Made by a program: the position numbers and the translations under genes. The notes beneath the pieces are model-generated. The model saw only the letters and a program-made list of their open reading frames with translations, did no database searches and was not told the DNA's origin. Source: JAHELQ01 sp964491915 (lineage in GTDB: Bacteria; Acidobacteriota; Aminicenantia; UBA2199). Taken from it: a DNA stretch of 64,000 nucleotides. Location: contig CAZBHS010000027.1 of assembly GCA_964491915.1 (NCBI GenBank), positions 12,095-76,094 of the forward strand, given 5' to 3'. Below are positions 9,224 through 17,846 of this stretch, one piece after another. Numbering within the stretch: position 1 is the first letter of the stretch; every line of letters starts with the position of its first letter.

Positions 9224-9250
9224 GGCCCTCCCGGAGGAGGGCCCTTTTTT
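9224..9250. terminator. Bidirectional intrinsic terminator
   Basis: Stem GGCCCTCC / GGAGGGCC with a 4-nt loop, preceded by nine A and followed by C and six T. It can act in both directions and sits 42 nt past the receptor stop codon. Confidence 0.85.
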
Positions 9251-9291
9251 ATTTGAGAACTTTTCAGTTCTAGTTCGGTTTATAAACCTGA

Positions 9292-12270
9292 TTAGAACAT
9301 CAACTTAACGCCGATCCGGGCAGCCAGAGAGGCGAGATAGTTTCTCTCCATCTTGTACTGAGGATCGAGTTTTGCGCCTTTGGACTGTACCTGGCCAACT
9401 GCGTCGAAGCCGTCAAAGATGACCTGTTCGTCAACATAGATAACGCCTTCGTTGTAAAGCTGATGGATTCTCTGAGCGATTTCGTTGTTGGTAACGTTAG
9501 TTACGTTTACATTGAACTGTAAGGTATATCTGTCGCTCAGTTTCATGTTATATTCCAGATAAGCATCGGCGGCCCACAGGAACGGAGTCCGATCCAGGTT
9601 GCCTCTGCCGTAAGGATACCATCCCTGCATACCGTTCAGATAAACTTCTGTCTGCACGGGGGTACCGGTCATTGCATAGGCGTTGAAACCAATGGTCAGA
9701 CCGAAATCCCAGGAATAGGCGCCATACAGTTTGAACTGTAAGCTTCTGTCGGTGGGCAGAGGACCGGTGTGGTCTTTGCCATCTTCAGTGTAGGTCATGA
9801 ACCAGGCGTCAAAGTATCTTTCAACGCCGGGGTCTTTACGACCATGCTCATCGGAACTGGCCAAACCAGAGAAGTTACCTTTCAAGCTACTCCAGGTCAA
9901 GGACAAACCACCCAACCAGTTGTTGGAGAATTTTTTATCCAAATTGGCCTGAATGGAGTAGTAATTACGGATAGCTTTTGTGGCCTGGATACCCTGCGGC
10001 ATAAGACCCAGAGCCTGCACTTCGTCATACTTCTGCTGGATCCAGTCGGAGCCGGGGTTGCCATTGAAATAAATTTCGCCTTCGGGATACTGCACACCGA
10101 TGTCTTCGATGGCGTTCACGATGGTGTTGTGTAAGAATCTTACGCTCAACGCAACATCTTCAGTAATTTTTTTCTGCACACCGAGGGTGTACTCATATTT
10201 GCTGAAGGGTTTCATGTTGGGCTGAGTGGTATCGAAGGACGGGATCCTCCAGTTACGGGATTCCAGATAGGGATTGCCATTAAAACTGTCAACCGGGTGT
10301 ACATCTACGTTAGTATATGCATCCCAATTGGGGTTCTGAATGTTGTAATAATGGGAAACCCATTTGAATCCACCATAGGAACCTTCAGCCATGGCCAGCT
10401 TCATTACGTCATAATAGATACCGAAAGATCCGAAGATCTTGAGGTCGGAATCGCCAAAAACGTCATAGGCAAAACCAAGCCTAGGAGCAATTTTGTCGCC
10501 GAAACCAAACTGGATCGGCGGATCGGAATATTCAGGAAGGTCGCTGAAGGAGGGGATATCCTCTTTCTCAAACCTAACACCGGCGTTGACAGTCAATTTT
10601 TCTCCGACGGTCCACGCATCCTGAAGATAAACCGCAAAACGGTTGCTGGAAATGTTAGCAATCGAACCAAAAGGAGATCTTACTTCAACATAACCCAGGT
10701 CGGTACCAATGGTCTGACCGGAATTGGGGGATTCAAAATCGTCGCCCCAGTAAAAGCGGTTGTAGTTGTAAGGATAAGCGTCATCCTTATCAACACCGAC
10801 TTTCACATACTGAAAACCGATCTTCCATACATGTTCGCCAGCTAGATTCATGTAGTAGGTCAAATCAGCGGTGGCGGTCAACTTGTTGTTGATGTCTTTG
10901 TTGGTTGCGAAACCATCATAGTAACCATAGTTTGCATAATATAGGGGTACTACGGGGTTGCCATAACCAGAAGAAGCTCTCAAGTGATAGAAACGGGGGC
11001 CTTCGGGTTTGACGCCCTGGAGCCGGTTCGTTTTCCAGTAACCAGCGGTGACGTTCAACATCGCGTTGTTACCGATGGTATAATCCAGGCTACCACCAAC
11101 GGTGAAGCTGGGATATTCCCAAGTCTGGTCTTCCCAGGCTTTGAGACCGTTACCGGAACCATCCAACGGAGGCAGTTCGCCGTCTTCATTCCAGCTATCA
11201 ATGGTACCACTCAAGGACAAACGCACATTATTGGCAACCTGACCAGTCAATTTCAAAGAACCGGCATAATAGGTGCGATCACGGGTGATTTCCCTATTCA
11301 GTTCGGGCGAAGCTGAAAAGACTCCGTCTCTGGTGGTTTTGTAGAACTTAGGCATAAAGCTGCCGAAGAACCACAATTTGTCTTTGATGATATAGCCGCC
11401 GATACCGATACCGGGCTCGATACGAGACCATGAATCTTCGGGATAGGTGACGTATTCAGCGATTGTGTCATCATAAGGATTGTGACGCAGAGTCGGAACT
11501 GGGTCATAACCCAGGGCGCTACCGTCATAATACAACATGGCAGAACCGTGGAATTCATTACCACCACTACGGGTGATAACACTGATAACACCACCCATGG
11601 ACCCACCGTATTCAGCAGCGTAACCGGAAGATTTTACCTGGACTTCTTCGATGAAGTCAAAGTTTACGTCCTGCCCGGATTCACCACTGAACAATGTGGT
11701 TGTGTCGACACCGTCTACGAAAAAGACATTTTCAGAACTACTTGCACCGTCAAACGAAATACCGCCGAGCTCTTCTTCATTGTTAACACCAGCAGAGGTG
11801 GTAACGATGGAGGTAAAGTTACGGCCTTTCGGTAATTTGGTGAAGGTTTCTTTGGTGATATTTACCGTGGTGGCACTCTTACGAACATCCAGAACGGGGG
11901 ACTGTCCGGTGACGACGATCTCTTCACGGATAGCACCAGTCTGCATGATCACATTGATTTTAATGGTTCTACCGATATCAACCCTGATCTTTTCCCGTTT
12001 GATGGTTTTAAAACCTTCAAGACTAAAGGTGATGGTATAATCACCGGTGGGAAGAGCGAGCAACCGAAAGCCACCATTTTCATTCGATACTGTCGTACGG
12101 ACACCAACCATGTTAGTACCAGTCGCTTCGATTGCTACGCCTGGGATAGCGGAGCCATCTTCGAGCACTACTGTTCCAATAACTTCACCTGTCTGCTCCT
12201 GAGCGAACATTGTACCGCCAAAGAGTAACGCAACAGCGAAGAACAAAACCAAACATTTTTTGTTAAACAT
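9292..12270 (-). CDS. Oar-like TonB-dependent receptor with CarboxypepD_reg domain (left)
   Basis: The 992-residue outer-membrane protein starts with a signal peptide (cleavage after FAQ, about residue 23) and a carboxypeptidase-regulatory-like domain (about 26-110; GTVVLEDGSAIPGVAIEATG). A plug domain follows (about 120-240; EEIVVTGQSPVLDV, then AEYGGSMGGVISVITRSGGN). The remainder is a beta-barrel whose last residue is Phe, as outer-membrane barrels require. TonB-dependent receptors import large substrates using the proton motive force. The ligand is unknown. The ATG is preceded by GAGGAGG and by a sigma-54-type promoter. It is convergent with the left GWxTD operon and divergent from its paralogue at 12701. 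Confidence 0.9.
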   Translation of the reverse strand: MFNKKCLVLFFAVALLFGGTMFAQEQTGEVIGTVVLEDGSAIPGVAIEATGTNMVGVRTTVSNENGGFRLLALPTGDYTITFSLEGFKTIKREKIRVDIGRTIKINVIMQTGAIREEIVVTGQSPVLDVRKSATTVNITKETFTKLPKGRNFTSIVTTSAGVNNEEELGGISFDGASSSENVFFVDGVDTTTLFSGESGQDVNFDFIEEVQVKSSGYAAEYGGSMGGVISVITRSGGNEFHGSAMLYYDGSALGYDPVPTLRHNPYDDTIAEYVTYPEDSWSRIEPGIGIGGYIIKDKLWFFGSFMPKFYKTTRDGVFSASPELNREITRDRTYYAGSLKLTGQVANNVRLSLSGTIDSWNEDGELPPLDGSGNGLKAWEDQTWEYPSFTVGGSLDYTIGNNAMLNVTAGYWKTNRLQGVKPEGPRFYHLRASSGYGNPVVPLYYANYGYYDGFATNKDINNKLTATADLTYYMNLAGEHVWKIGFQYVKVGVDKDDAYPYNYNRFYWGDDFESPNSGQTIGTDLGYVEVRSPFGSIANISSNRFAVYLQDAWTVGEKLTVNAGVRFEKEDIPSFSDLPEYSDPPIQFGFGDKIAPRLGFAYDVFGDSDLKIFGSFGIYYDVMKLAMAEGSYGGFKWVSHYYNIQNPNWDAYTNVDVHPVDSFNGNPYLESRNWRIPSFDTTQPNMKPFSKYEYTLGVQKKITEDVALSVRFLHNTIVNAIEDIGVQYPEGEIYFNGNPGSDWIQQKYDEVQALGLMPQGIQATKAIRNYYSIQANLDKKFSNNWLGGLSLTWSSLKGNFSGLASSDEHGRKDPGVERYFDAWFMTYTEDGKDHTGPLPTDRSLQFKLYGAYSWDFGLTIGFNAYAMTGTPVQTEVYLNGMQGWYPYGRGNLDRTPFLWAADAYLEYNMKLSDRYTLQFNVNVTNVTNNEIAQRIHQLYNEGVIYVDEQVIFDGFDAVGQVQSKGAKLDPQYKMERNYLASLAARIGVKLMF

Positions 12271-12308
12271 TAAACCTCCTCAAAATTTTGTGGATTGAGG
12301 TATAATAC

Positions 12309-12326
12309 AAGCAATAATTTTGCCAA
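12309..12326 (-). promoter_or_regulatory. Sigma-54 (-24/-12) promoter of the left receptor
   Basis: Read on the minus strand: TTGGCAAAATTATTGCTT. The invariant GG and GC are exactly 10 nt apart and the flanking bases match YTGGCAN...TTGCW. The predicted start near 12299 gives a leader of about 30 nt containing GAGGAGG. Confidence 0.75.
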
Positions 12327-12575
12327 GCCCCTTCACTTTGTGAAACCTCTTAACAATTAGTTTTCACAATAGTAGAAAAAAATAAACCAAAAGTTTGGAT
12401 TCCACATCCAAAATAACGGATCGCCTATTACGGGAATCTATTTTCCATTATATAAAGATTTGATATAATATGAAAGAAGTTGAACTCTATGCAGTAACCT
12501 ATTAGTTGGGGTTCAGGGAAAACACAAATACTTTTTTACACTATTTTAGAATTGAAAGAGCAGGCCAACCGCATA

Positions 12576-12591
12576 TGGCACGACTTTTGCT
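12576..12591 (+). promoter_or_regulatory. Sigma-54 (-24/-12) promoter of the right receptor
   Basis: TGGCACGACTTTTGCT matches the sigma-54 consensus TGGCACG-N4-TTGCW at every defined base. The predicted start near 12602 leaves a leader of about 100 nt. Confidence 0.85.
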
Positions 12592-12700
12592 AAATATTTT
12601 AGCTATGTATTTAAAGAAATGTGCTAAATTTTATAGAGCCAGGCCCAATTGGCAAAAAAAGCTTTATAGGATCTAGCCTAAGTTTAGTTAGGAGGTATTT

Positions 12701-15508
12701 ATGCTAAAACGTATTTCCATTGTAATTGCTGCTGTATTCTTCCTGGTTTCAGTTAATTATGCACAGTTGAACCAGACAGGAATGATTAGCGGTATCGTAA
12801 ATTCCCCAGACGGAACCCCGATGCCAGGAGTCACCGTCGTAATCAAATCACCGGCGTTGGTTCTTCCTGAGATGACAACTATTTCCTCTGAAAATGGAAG
12901 ATATCGGTTTCCCTCCCTTGCTCCCGGTACTTATGAAGTAAGCTTCATACTCGAAGGAATGAACACTCTAGTCCACAAAGGCATTGTTGTTAGCGTTGGC
13001 GTTACCAGCCGTGTCGATGTGACGATGGAACTTCAGTCCATTCAGGAAAGTGTCGTGGTTGAGGGACAGTCTCCCACGGTTGACCGTCAGAGCACAACCA
13101 GAGCCGCTAACCTGGATTCTGAGTTTCTGGATTCAATCCCCGCATTGAGAAACCTGGGTACCTATTTCAATATGACCCCCGGTGTCACCAGCGATTCAGT
13201 ACATGGAAGCTCCGTTCGCGACAGCGCTTACAACCTTGATGGCGTCAATCTGGCCGACCCCACAGTCGGAACCCAGGGTGTCTTCTTCGGAATGGACATC
13301 ATGGAAGAGGTCTCCGTTCAGAGCGGCGGTCTCTCGGCTGAATACGGTAGTGTCAGAGGCGCGGTCATCAACGTCGTCTCCAAATCCGGTGGAAACAAAT
13401 TCAGCGGAACCGCCAGCGTCTATTACAGACATGAAAGTCTGCAGTCGGACAACACAACCGGTACTCCGTTAGAAGGCGAATTCAGCGGTTACAAGTACGA
13501 GGTAGAACCGGGAATCACCCTCGGCGGCCCCATTGTAAAGGACAAATTGTGGTTTTTTACCAACCTCAGTTTCAACAAGAGAGAGCAGTTCATCTCCGGT
13601 TATCCTTACGACGCCCCCGAAGGCCAGGAAATCCCTTATGATGATTACCGTCCCTATCCTTACATCAAGTTGACTTTCCAGCCCAACCAGGCCAACAAGT
13701 TCATCTTGTCGTACAATTATTCCGACATCACGAGAAATCACCGTGGAGCCAGCCGTTATATGCTGGAAGAGTCCACCCGCACCCAGGAAACACCGACTCA
13801 CGTTTTTAATGCGCATTGGACCCGCTCCTTCGGTAGTAATTTCTTCATGAACTTCAAAGCCGGCGGTTACGTGAGCGACTTCAACATGCTCACCAAAACC
13901 GCCGCTTTACCCACCTACGAATATCTGAATAACCGTCAGACCGGTAACTATGGTTATGACGATTTAAACCAGAGGGACCGTCTGCAGATTAACGTCGACG
14001 GCACCATGTTTGTGGATGACCTCGCAGGCGCCCACGAGCTAAAATTCGGCGGCGAATTCCAGTATGGTTGGACCGGCCGTCAGCTCAATTTCCCCGGCGT
14101 CGCAAGCCCGGAGTATCCCGGTTTGAACGCTTACTCCGTATATCTGTGGGACGGCGAACCTTTTTATGCGACATTCTATGCTCCTTACGACGTAAAAGAG
14201 CAGATGATGAATGTATCGCTGTTCGTTCAGGATACATGGTCTATCACCAACAACCTCACCTTGAACCTGGGCCTCCGTTATGAATACCAGAAAGGCATGA
14301 TTCCCGTACAGGGAGTCGATGCAGGCCCGATGGAGCTCTTTGGTTATTCCTACTTCAGGAATGTCGATGAGACTATCACCGCCAACACCTGGAACACATT
14401 GGCGCCCAGGGCCGGCTTCATCTATGATCTTTTCAGCGATGGCACGACCTTATTGAAAGGTAGTTACGCCAGATATTACATCGCCAACATTACCCAGTGG
14501 TTCTCCGGTATCAATCCTAACGGATTCGTCAGCTATAGCGGCTACATCTATCCCGACCTCAGTCTCCAACAGCTCGCGGGATTGGGCGTACCCACTCCGG
14601 AAGACCTGGCCCAGTTGGGATACAACGATTATGATCTCGAAGCTCCTTATGTAGACGAGGTCACAATCGGTATCGAAAAAGAACTCTGGGAAGATTGGTC
14701 CATCGGTCTCCGTTACATCAAAAAATGGGACAAAAAACTCATCGAAGATGTCAACTCCAAAGCCTTGGATATCGACGCCTTGATGGACAATGGCGAACTC
14801 ATCTGGACCAACTGGGAACCCCTTACCGTCACCGATCCTTATGACGGCAACTCGGTCACTTTTTGGCAAGAGAAGCAGACTTTCAACCCCAAATATTACG
14901 TAGTGAACGCGCCTGGCGCCACAAGAGATTACGATGGTATCGAGTTCACCTTGAACAAACGTTACTCTAACGGATGGTCTTTGAACGCATCCTACGTCTT
15001 CCAGAATTCCCGTGGTTTGATCGGAACCGACTTCGACGACAGTTGGGGCGGCACCGGTTACTACGACAATCCCAACAACCATATCTACGCTGTTGGTAGA
15101 TTCCCGTTGGAAAGACGTCACCAGGTTAAAATCCAGGGTCTGGTCAAAGGTCCTTGGGGAGTCAACCTGAGTGGTTACTTCAGATACCTCTCCGGTCAGA
15201 GATACACCCGGGCGGTTCGCTCGTTGGATCTCGGACTGCAGCTCAGCCATGATGATGAAACCATCTATGCTGAGGAAAGAGGTTCTAGAGGTTATCCGGG
15301 CCTCGCCATCCTCGACTTGAGGGTGGAGAAAGCTTTCAAACTCGGCCCCGTTACGTTGCGCGCCTTCGTTGACATTTTCAACGTATTCAATAGCGGCGTA
15401 GCCACTGAATACTACACAATTTCCAGTAATCCTGGTATTGAATTCGAGACTATGGAAAGCATTTCCGATCCGAGAATTTTCAGATTGGGCGCCAAGATCG
15501 AATTTTAA
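12701..15508 (+). CDS. Oar-like TonB-dependent receptor with CarboxypepD_reg domain (right)
   Basis: The 935-residue outer-membrane receptor has a signal peptide (cleaved near NYAQ, about residue 22), an Ig-like CarboxypepD_reg domain (about 25-110; GIVNSPDGTPMPGVTVVIK), a plug (about 115-235; ESVVVEGQSPTVDRQ, then AEYGSVRGAVINVVSKSGGN) and a large barrel ending in Phe. Architecture and length match the divergent receptor at 9292-12270, so the two are paralogues. TTAGGAGG precedes the ATG. The transported ligand is unknown. It ends at a strong terminator before the right GWxTD operon, which converges on it. Confidence 0.9.
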   Translation: MLKRISIVIAAVFFLVSVNYAQLNQTGMISGIVNSPDGTPMPGVTVVIKSPALVLPEMTTISSENGRYRFPSLAPGTYEVSFILEGMNTLVHKGIVVSVGVTSRVDVTMELQSIQESVVVEGQSPTVDRQSTTRAANLDSEFLDSIPALRNLGTYFNMTPGVTSDSVHGSSVRDSAYNLDGVNLADPTVGTQGVFFGMDIMEEVSVQSGGLSAEYGSVRGAVINVVSKSGGNKFSGTASVYYRHESLQSDNTTGTPLEGEFSGYKYEVEPGITLGGPIVKDKLWFFTNLSFNKREQFISGYPYDAPEGQEIPYDDYRPYPYIKLTFQPNQANKFILSYNYSDITRNHRGASRYMLEESTRTQETPTHVFNAHWTRSFGSNFFMNFKAGGYVSDFNMLTKTAALPTYEYLNNRQTGNYGYDDLNQRDRLQINVDGTMFVDDLAGAHELKFGGEFQYGWTGRQLNFPGVASPEYPGLNAYSVYLWDGEPFYATFYAPYDVKEQMMNVSLFVQDTWSITNNLTLNLGLRYEYQKGMIPVQGVDAGPMELFGYSYFRNVDETITANTWNTLAPRAGFIYDLFSDGTTLLKGSYARYYIANITQWFSGINPNGFVSYSGYIYPDLSLQQLAGLGVPTPEDLAQLGYNDYDLEAPYVDEVTIGIEKELWEDWSIGLRYIKKWDKKLIEDVNSKALDIDALMDNGELIWTNWEPLTVTDPYDGNSVTFWQEKQTFNPKYYVVNAPGATRDYDGIEFTLNKRYSNGWSLNASYVFQNSRGLIGTDFDDSWGGTGYYDNPNNHIYAVGRFPLERRHQVKIQGLVKGPWGVNLSGYFRYLSGQRYTRAVRSLDLGLQLSHDDETIYAEERGSRGYPGLAILDLRVEKAFKLGPVTLRAFVDIFNVFNSGVATEYYTISSNPGIEFETMESISDPRIFRLGAKIEF

Positions 15509-15545
15509 TCCAATTCTGAAACTGTAGTAACATTCAAATAAAAAG

Positions 15546-15575
15546 GGGACGCTTTAACCAGCGTCCCTTTTTTTT
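15546..15575 (+). terminator. Intrinsic terminator of the right receptor
   Basis: Stem GGGACGCT / AGCGTCCC with a 6-nt loop, followed directly by eight T and preceded by an A-tract, 37 nt after the stop codon. Confidence 0.92.
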
Positions 15576-15739
15576 ATCCAATTATTTGGATCATCACTCC
15601 CCACCAACCCCCCACTGAATATTCCCTCATATTAGGAAGAACTCCCCGCTGATCTGGACCACCCGCATGATGATCTCTCAAGATATAAGAGCGCTCTTAG
15701 TGAGGAGTATTAGGAGGATCGGTGAGAAGGTGATGGGTA

Positions 15740-15766
15740 GTTAGTGTGGCCACTGGCCACACTAAC
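15740..15766. repeat. Perfect 27-bp palindrome
   Basis: Two exact 13-bp arms (GTTAGTGTGGCCA and its complement) around one central base. It has no T-run on either side, so it is not an ordinary terminator. It lies between the convergent receptor and the CarboxypepD_reg-TPR gene. Confidence 0.7.
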
Positions 15767-15794
15767 ATTCGATATTTTCTATTCTAGGTTTTAC

Positions 15795-16760
15795 TTACTT
15801 TAAATCTTTTATTAAGCTCTTTATTGTATCTGCCTGGGGATCATCCGGAGCTATTTCCACGAACTTTTCCATATAGGAAACAGCTTTGACGGTATCGCCT
15901 TTATTCAGATAGGCATATCCGAGTTTCAAGTAAGATTTCGGCCAATCGGGCTTGATTTTGATAGCCATCTCATAATACTTGACAGCCTCATCCACTTTAT
16001 TCATGTTGAAAAGGATTTCCGCGACATTGTAGGCAAGCGCATGATCGGTGGGATCGATTTCCATTGATTTCTTGAAATTGGCTTCGGCTTCCGCGAATTT
16101 GTCCTGGGCCATGAAAGCTTCGCCAAGACTGGCGTAAACCCTTGCGGAAATGGTATTGATTTCTTTGGTTTGTTCAGCTTCCGCCGCCAATCCCGCCAAT
16201 ACTTTTTTGTACTCTGCTATCGATTCGGGGTATTTACGGAGCCGGAAATAGCAATTGCCTATATTGATTCCCACCTTATAGAGCAATGGATTTTTTTCAC
16301 GGAATTTTAAAAACATATCGAGAGCGCCTTTATAGTTATCCTGTTTAAACATTTGATTGCCCTGCAAAAATTCCGACCTTGAGCCATCATCCTTGATACC
16401 CACAGGCGTCTCTTCAGAAATCTTTTCCATTTCAATTCTCTGCTTCGGGTTTTTTCCAGCCTGACTTAACTGTATCGGCATGATAGTGCGAACATATCCC
16501 TCTTTTTCTGCAGTCACCCGGTACGGGCCGTTGGCGAAGCCATAGAATCCCCACTTTCCCTTCTCATCGGAAACAGTCTCCATGCTAAATTTATACTTCA
16601 AGGATTCCAACAAAATTTTGACCCCGCCCACAGTATTACCATCCTGATCCTGCACAATACCGGTCACCCGCCCCACGCCTCTTCCTTCCTGGGACAATAC
16701 CAACGAAGATCCAGCAAATACAATCATTATCAATACGAAAAAAAGCGAGAGTTTTTTCAT
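15795..16760 (-). CDS. Secreted carboxypeptidase-regulatory-like / TPR protein (right arm)
   Basis: About 321 residues. A signal peptide (cleavage near VLSQ) is followed by a CarboxypepD_reg Ig-like domain (about 28-115; GIVQDQDGNTVGGVKILLES) and TPR repeats (about 135-315; including NIGNCYFRLRKYPESIAEYKKV and AIKIKPDWPKSYLKLGY). The ATG at 16760 has AGGAGG 7 nt upstream, whereas the longer frame upstream of it lacks a ribosome site. It is the mirror-arm paralogue of 7995-8969, with the same domain order and near-identical length, and is third in the right operon. Confidence 0.82.
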   Translation of the reverse strand: MKKLSLFFVLIMIVFAGSSLVLSQEGRGVGRVTGIVQDQDGNTVGGVKILLESLKYKFSMETVSDEKGKWGFYGFANGPYRVTAEKEGYVRTIMPIQLSQAGKNPKQRIEMEKISEETPVGIKDDGSRSEFLQGNQMFKQDNYKGALDMFLKFREKNPLLYKVGINIGNCYFRLRKYPESIAEYKKVLAGLAAEAEQTKEINTISARVYASLGEAFMAQDKFAEAEANFKKSMEIDPTDHALAYNVAEILFNMNKVDEAVKYYEMAIKIKPDWPKSYLKLGYAYLNKGDTVKAVSYMEKFVEIAPDDPQADTIKSLIKDLK

Positions 16761-16868
16761 CTTATTCCTCCTAATTATCAGGTTAATCATTCTGATCATA
16801 ACCACACATTCTACCAAAATTCCCTGGTACAATCAATGAACCGGGACTCCACAATAGAGCCGCGGATA

Positions 16869-17846
16869 TCAATGGGCTTTTATTTCATATACCTTTCTGG
16901 TCTTAATATTCGAATTCAAATCTGTCAAAACCGCATCCACAGTCACATTACCTTCCGGCCGGGGAAGCGACACACTCATTGCCAAAGGAGCGGAACGTTT
17001 CAGTAATTCCTCTTTAGAAAATTCAAACGAGACTTGCTTCGAAATTTTCTTGATCTTTTCAGTTTTAGAGAAAACAACAAGATCAAGATTCAAACGGGCA
17101 ACCATCTTGCCGTCCCTTCCCTCGAATTCCAGATGGTTCGGTTCCACCTGAACATTGAATTCCTGCGTCGAGGTATCATAGCTATAATCGAAGGATAATT
17201 CTCCGAATTCAAATGTTCTCCCTTCTGAATTGTTGATTTGATTGTATTTCATCCGCTCTATCATATCAAAAGTCCGAAGCGGCGTCGCCAGGATATCCAA
17301 CCGGTAAAAGCCGTACCCATCCTTATCGATAAACCGGAAAAACATGCCTCCGGCGCCGGCGTAGGTATAATCGGAGTTGACCGAATCAGTCATTCCATAG
17401 AACCAATGGATAATGCGCCCCTTCAACATGGGGTCCTCGGTATAGACATTGGGATCGATCCGGTCCGGGGGTCCAAGAACCAAATATATTCTACCCCGGT
17501 CGGTTTCCCATCCTGGGCGCCCTGCTTCCCGGAGGTATTCGGACACGAACTCGAATCTCCGCTCGATCTCCTCCTTGAATTCATTTTCTTCGGTCAAGGG
17601 ATCGGGATCACGAATTTCCCAAAAATAGCGGATAAACTCCCGGCGCCGTTCAGGAGTTCCAAGATTTTTAAATATCTTGCGCTCATTTTTTGTGAACAAA
17701 TACCGTGCCCGCTGGTAGAAATCTTCACTGGCGGGGTCCAATGCAGCCCGCCGGGACACGCCGCATTGAATAGTAAACATCGCTAACACTAGAGAAACAA
17801 GCAGGTTGCGCACCAGGAAAAATTTAGTCTGTTTTAGTCTCCTCAT
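16869..17846 (-). CDS. GWxTD-domain lipoprotein (right arm)
   Basis: This 325-residue protein has a lipoprotein signal ending in the lipobox FTIQC (Cys at about 28). The GWxTD domain (about 40-200) shows ERKIFKNL, FWEIRDPDPLTEENEF and the full motif GWETDRGRIYLVLGPPD. The last 110 residues are beta-rich. Its ATG lies inside the end of the preceding gene (23-nt overlap), with GAGGAGA just before it, so the pair is translationally coupled. It is the counterpart of 6965-7909. An envelope role is inferred from the lipobox, and the family has no known activity. Confidence 0.85.
   Translation of the reverse strand: MRRLKQTKFFLVRNLLVSLVLAMFTIQCGVSRRAALDPASEDFYQRARYLFTKNERKIFKNLGTPERRREFIRYFWEIRDPDPLTEENEFKEEIERRFEFVSEYLREAGRPGWETDRGRIYLVLGPPDRIDPNVYTEDPMLKGRIIHWFYGMTDSVNSDYTYAGAGGMFFRFIDKDGYGFYRLDILATPLRTFDMIERMKYNQINNSEGRTFEFGELSFDYSYDTSTQEFNVQVEPNHLEFEGRDGKMVARLNLDLVVFSKTEKIKKISKQVSFEFSKEELLKRSAPLAMSVSLPRPEGNVTVDAVLTDLNSNIKTRKVYEIKAH

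Larger units (their letters stand above)
12271..12700. other. Divergent control region between the two receptor genes
   Basis: This 430-bp AT-rich region has no gene. It holds two sigma-54-type promoters pointing outward and the ribosome sites of both receptors. The roughly 240 bp between the promoters could hold enhancer sites for a sigma-54 activator, but I could not pick out a clear repeated site. Confidence 0.7.

Noticed and set aside
12649..12665. A second sigma-54-like site (TTGGCAAAAAAAGCTT) before the right receptor
   Set aside because: GG and GC are 8 nt apart instead of 10.
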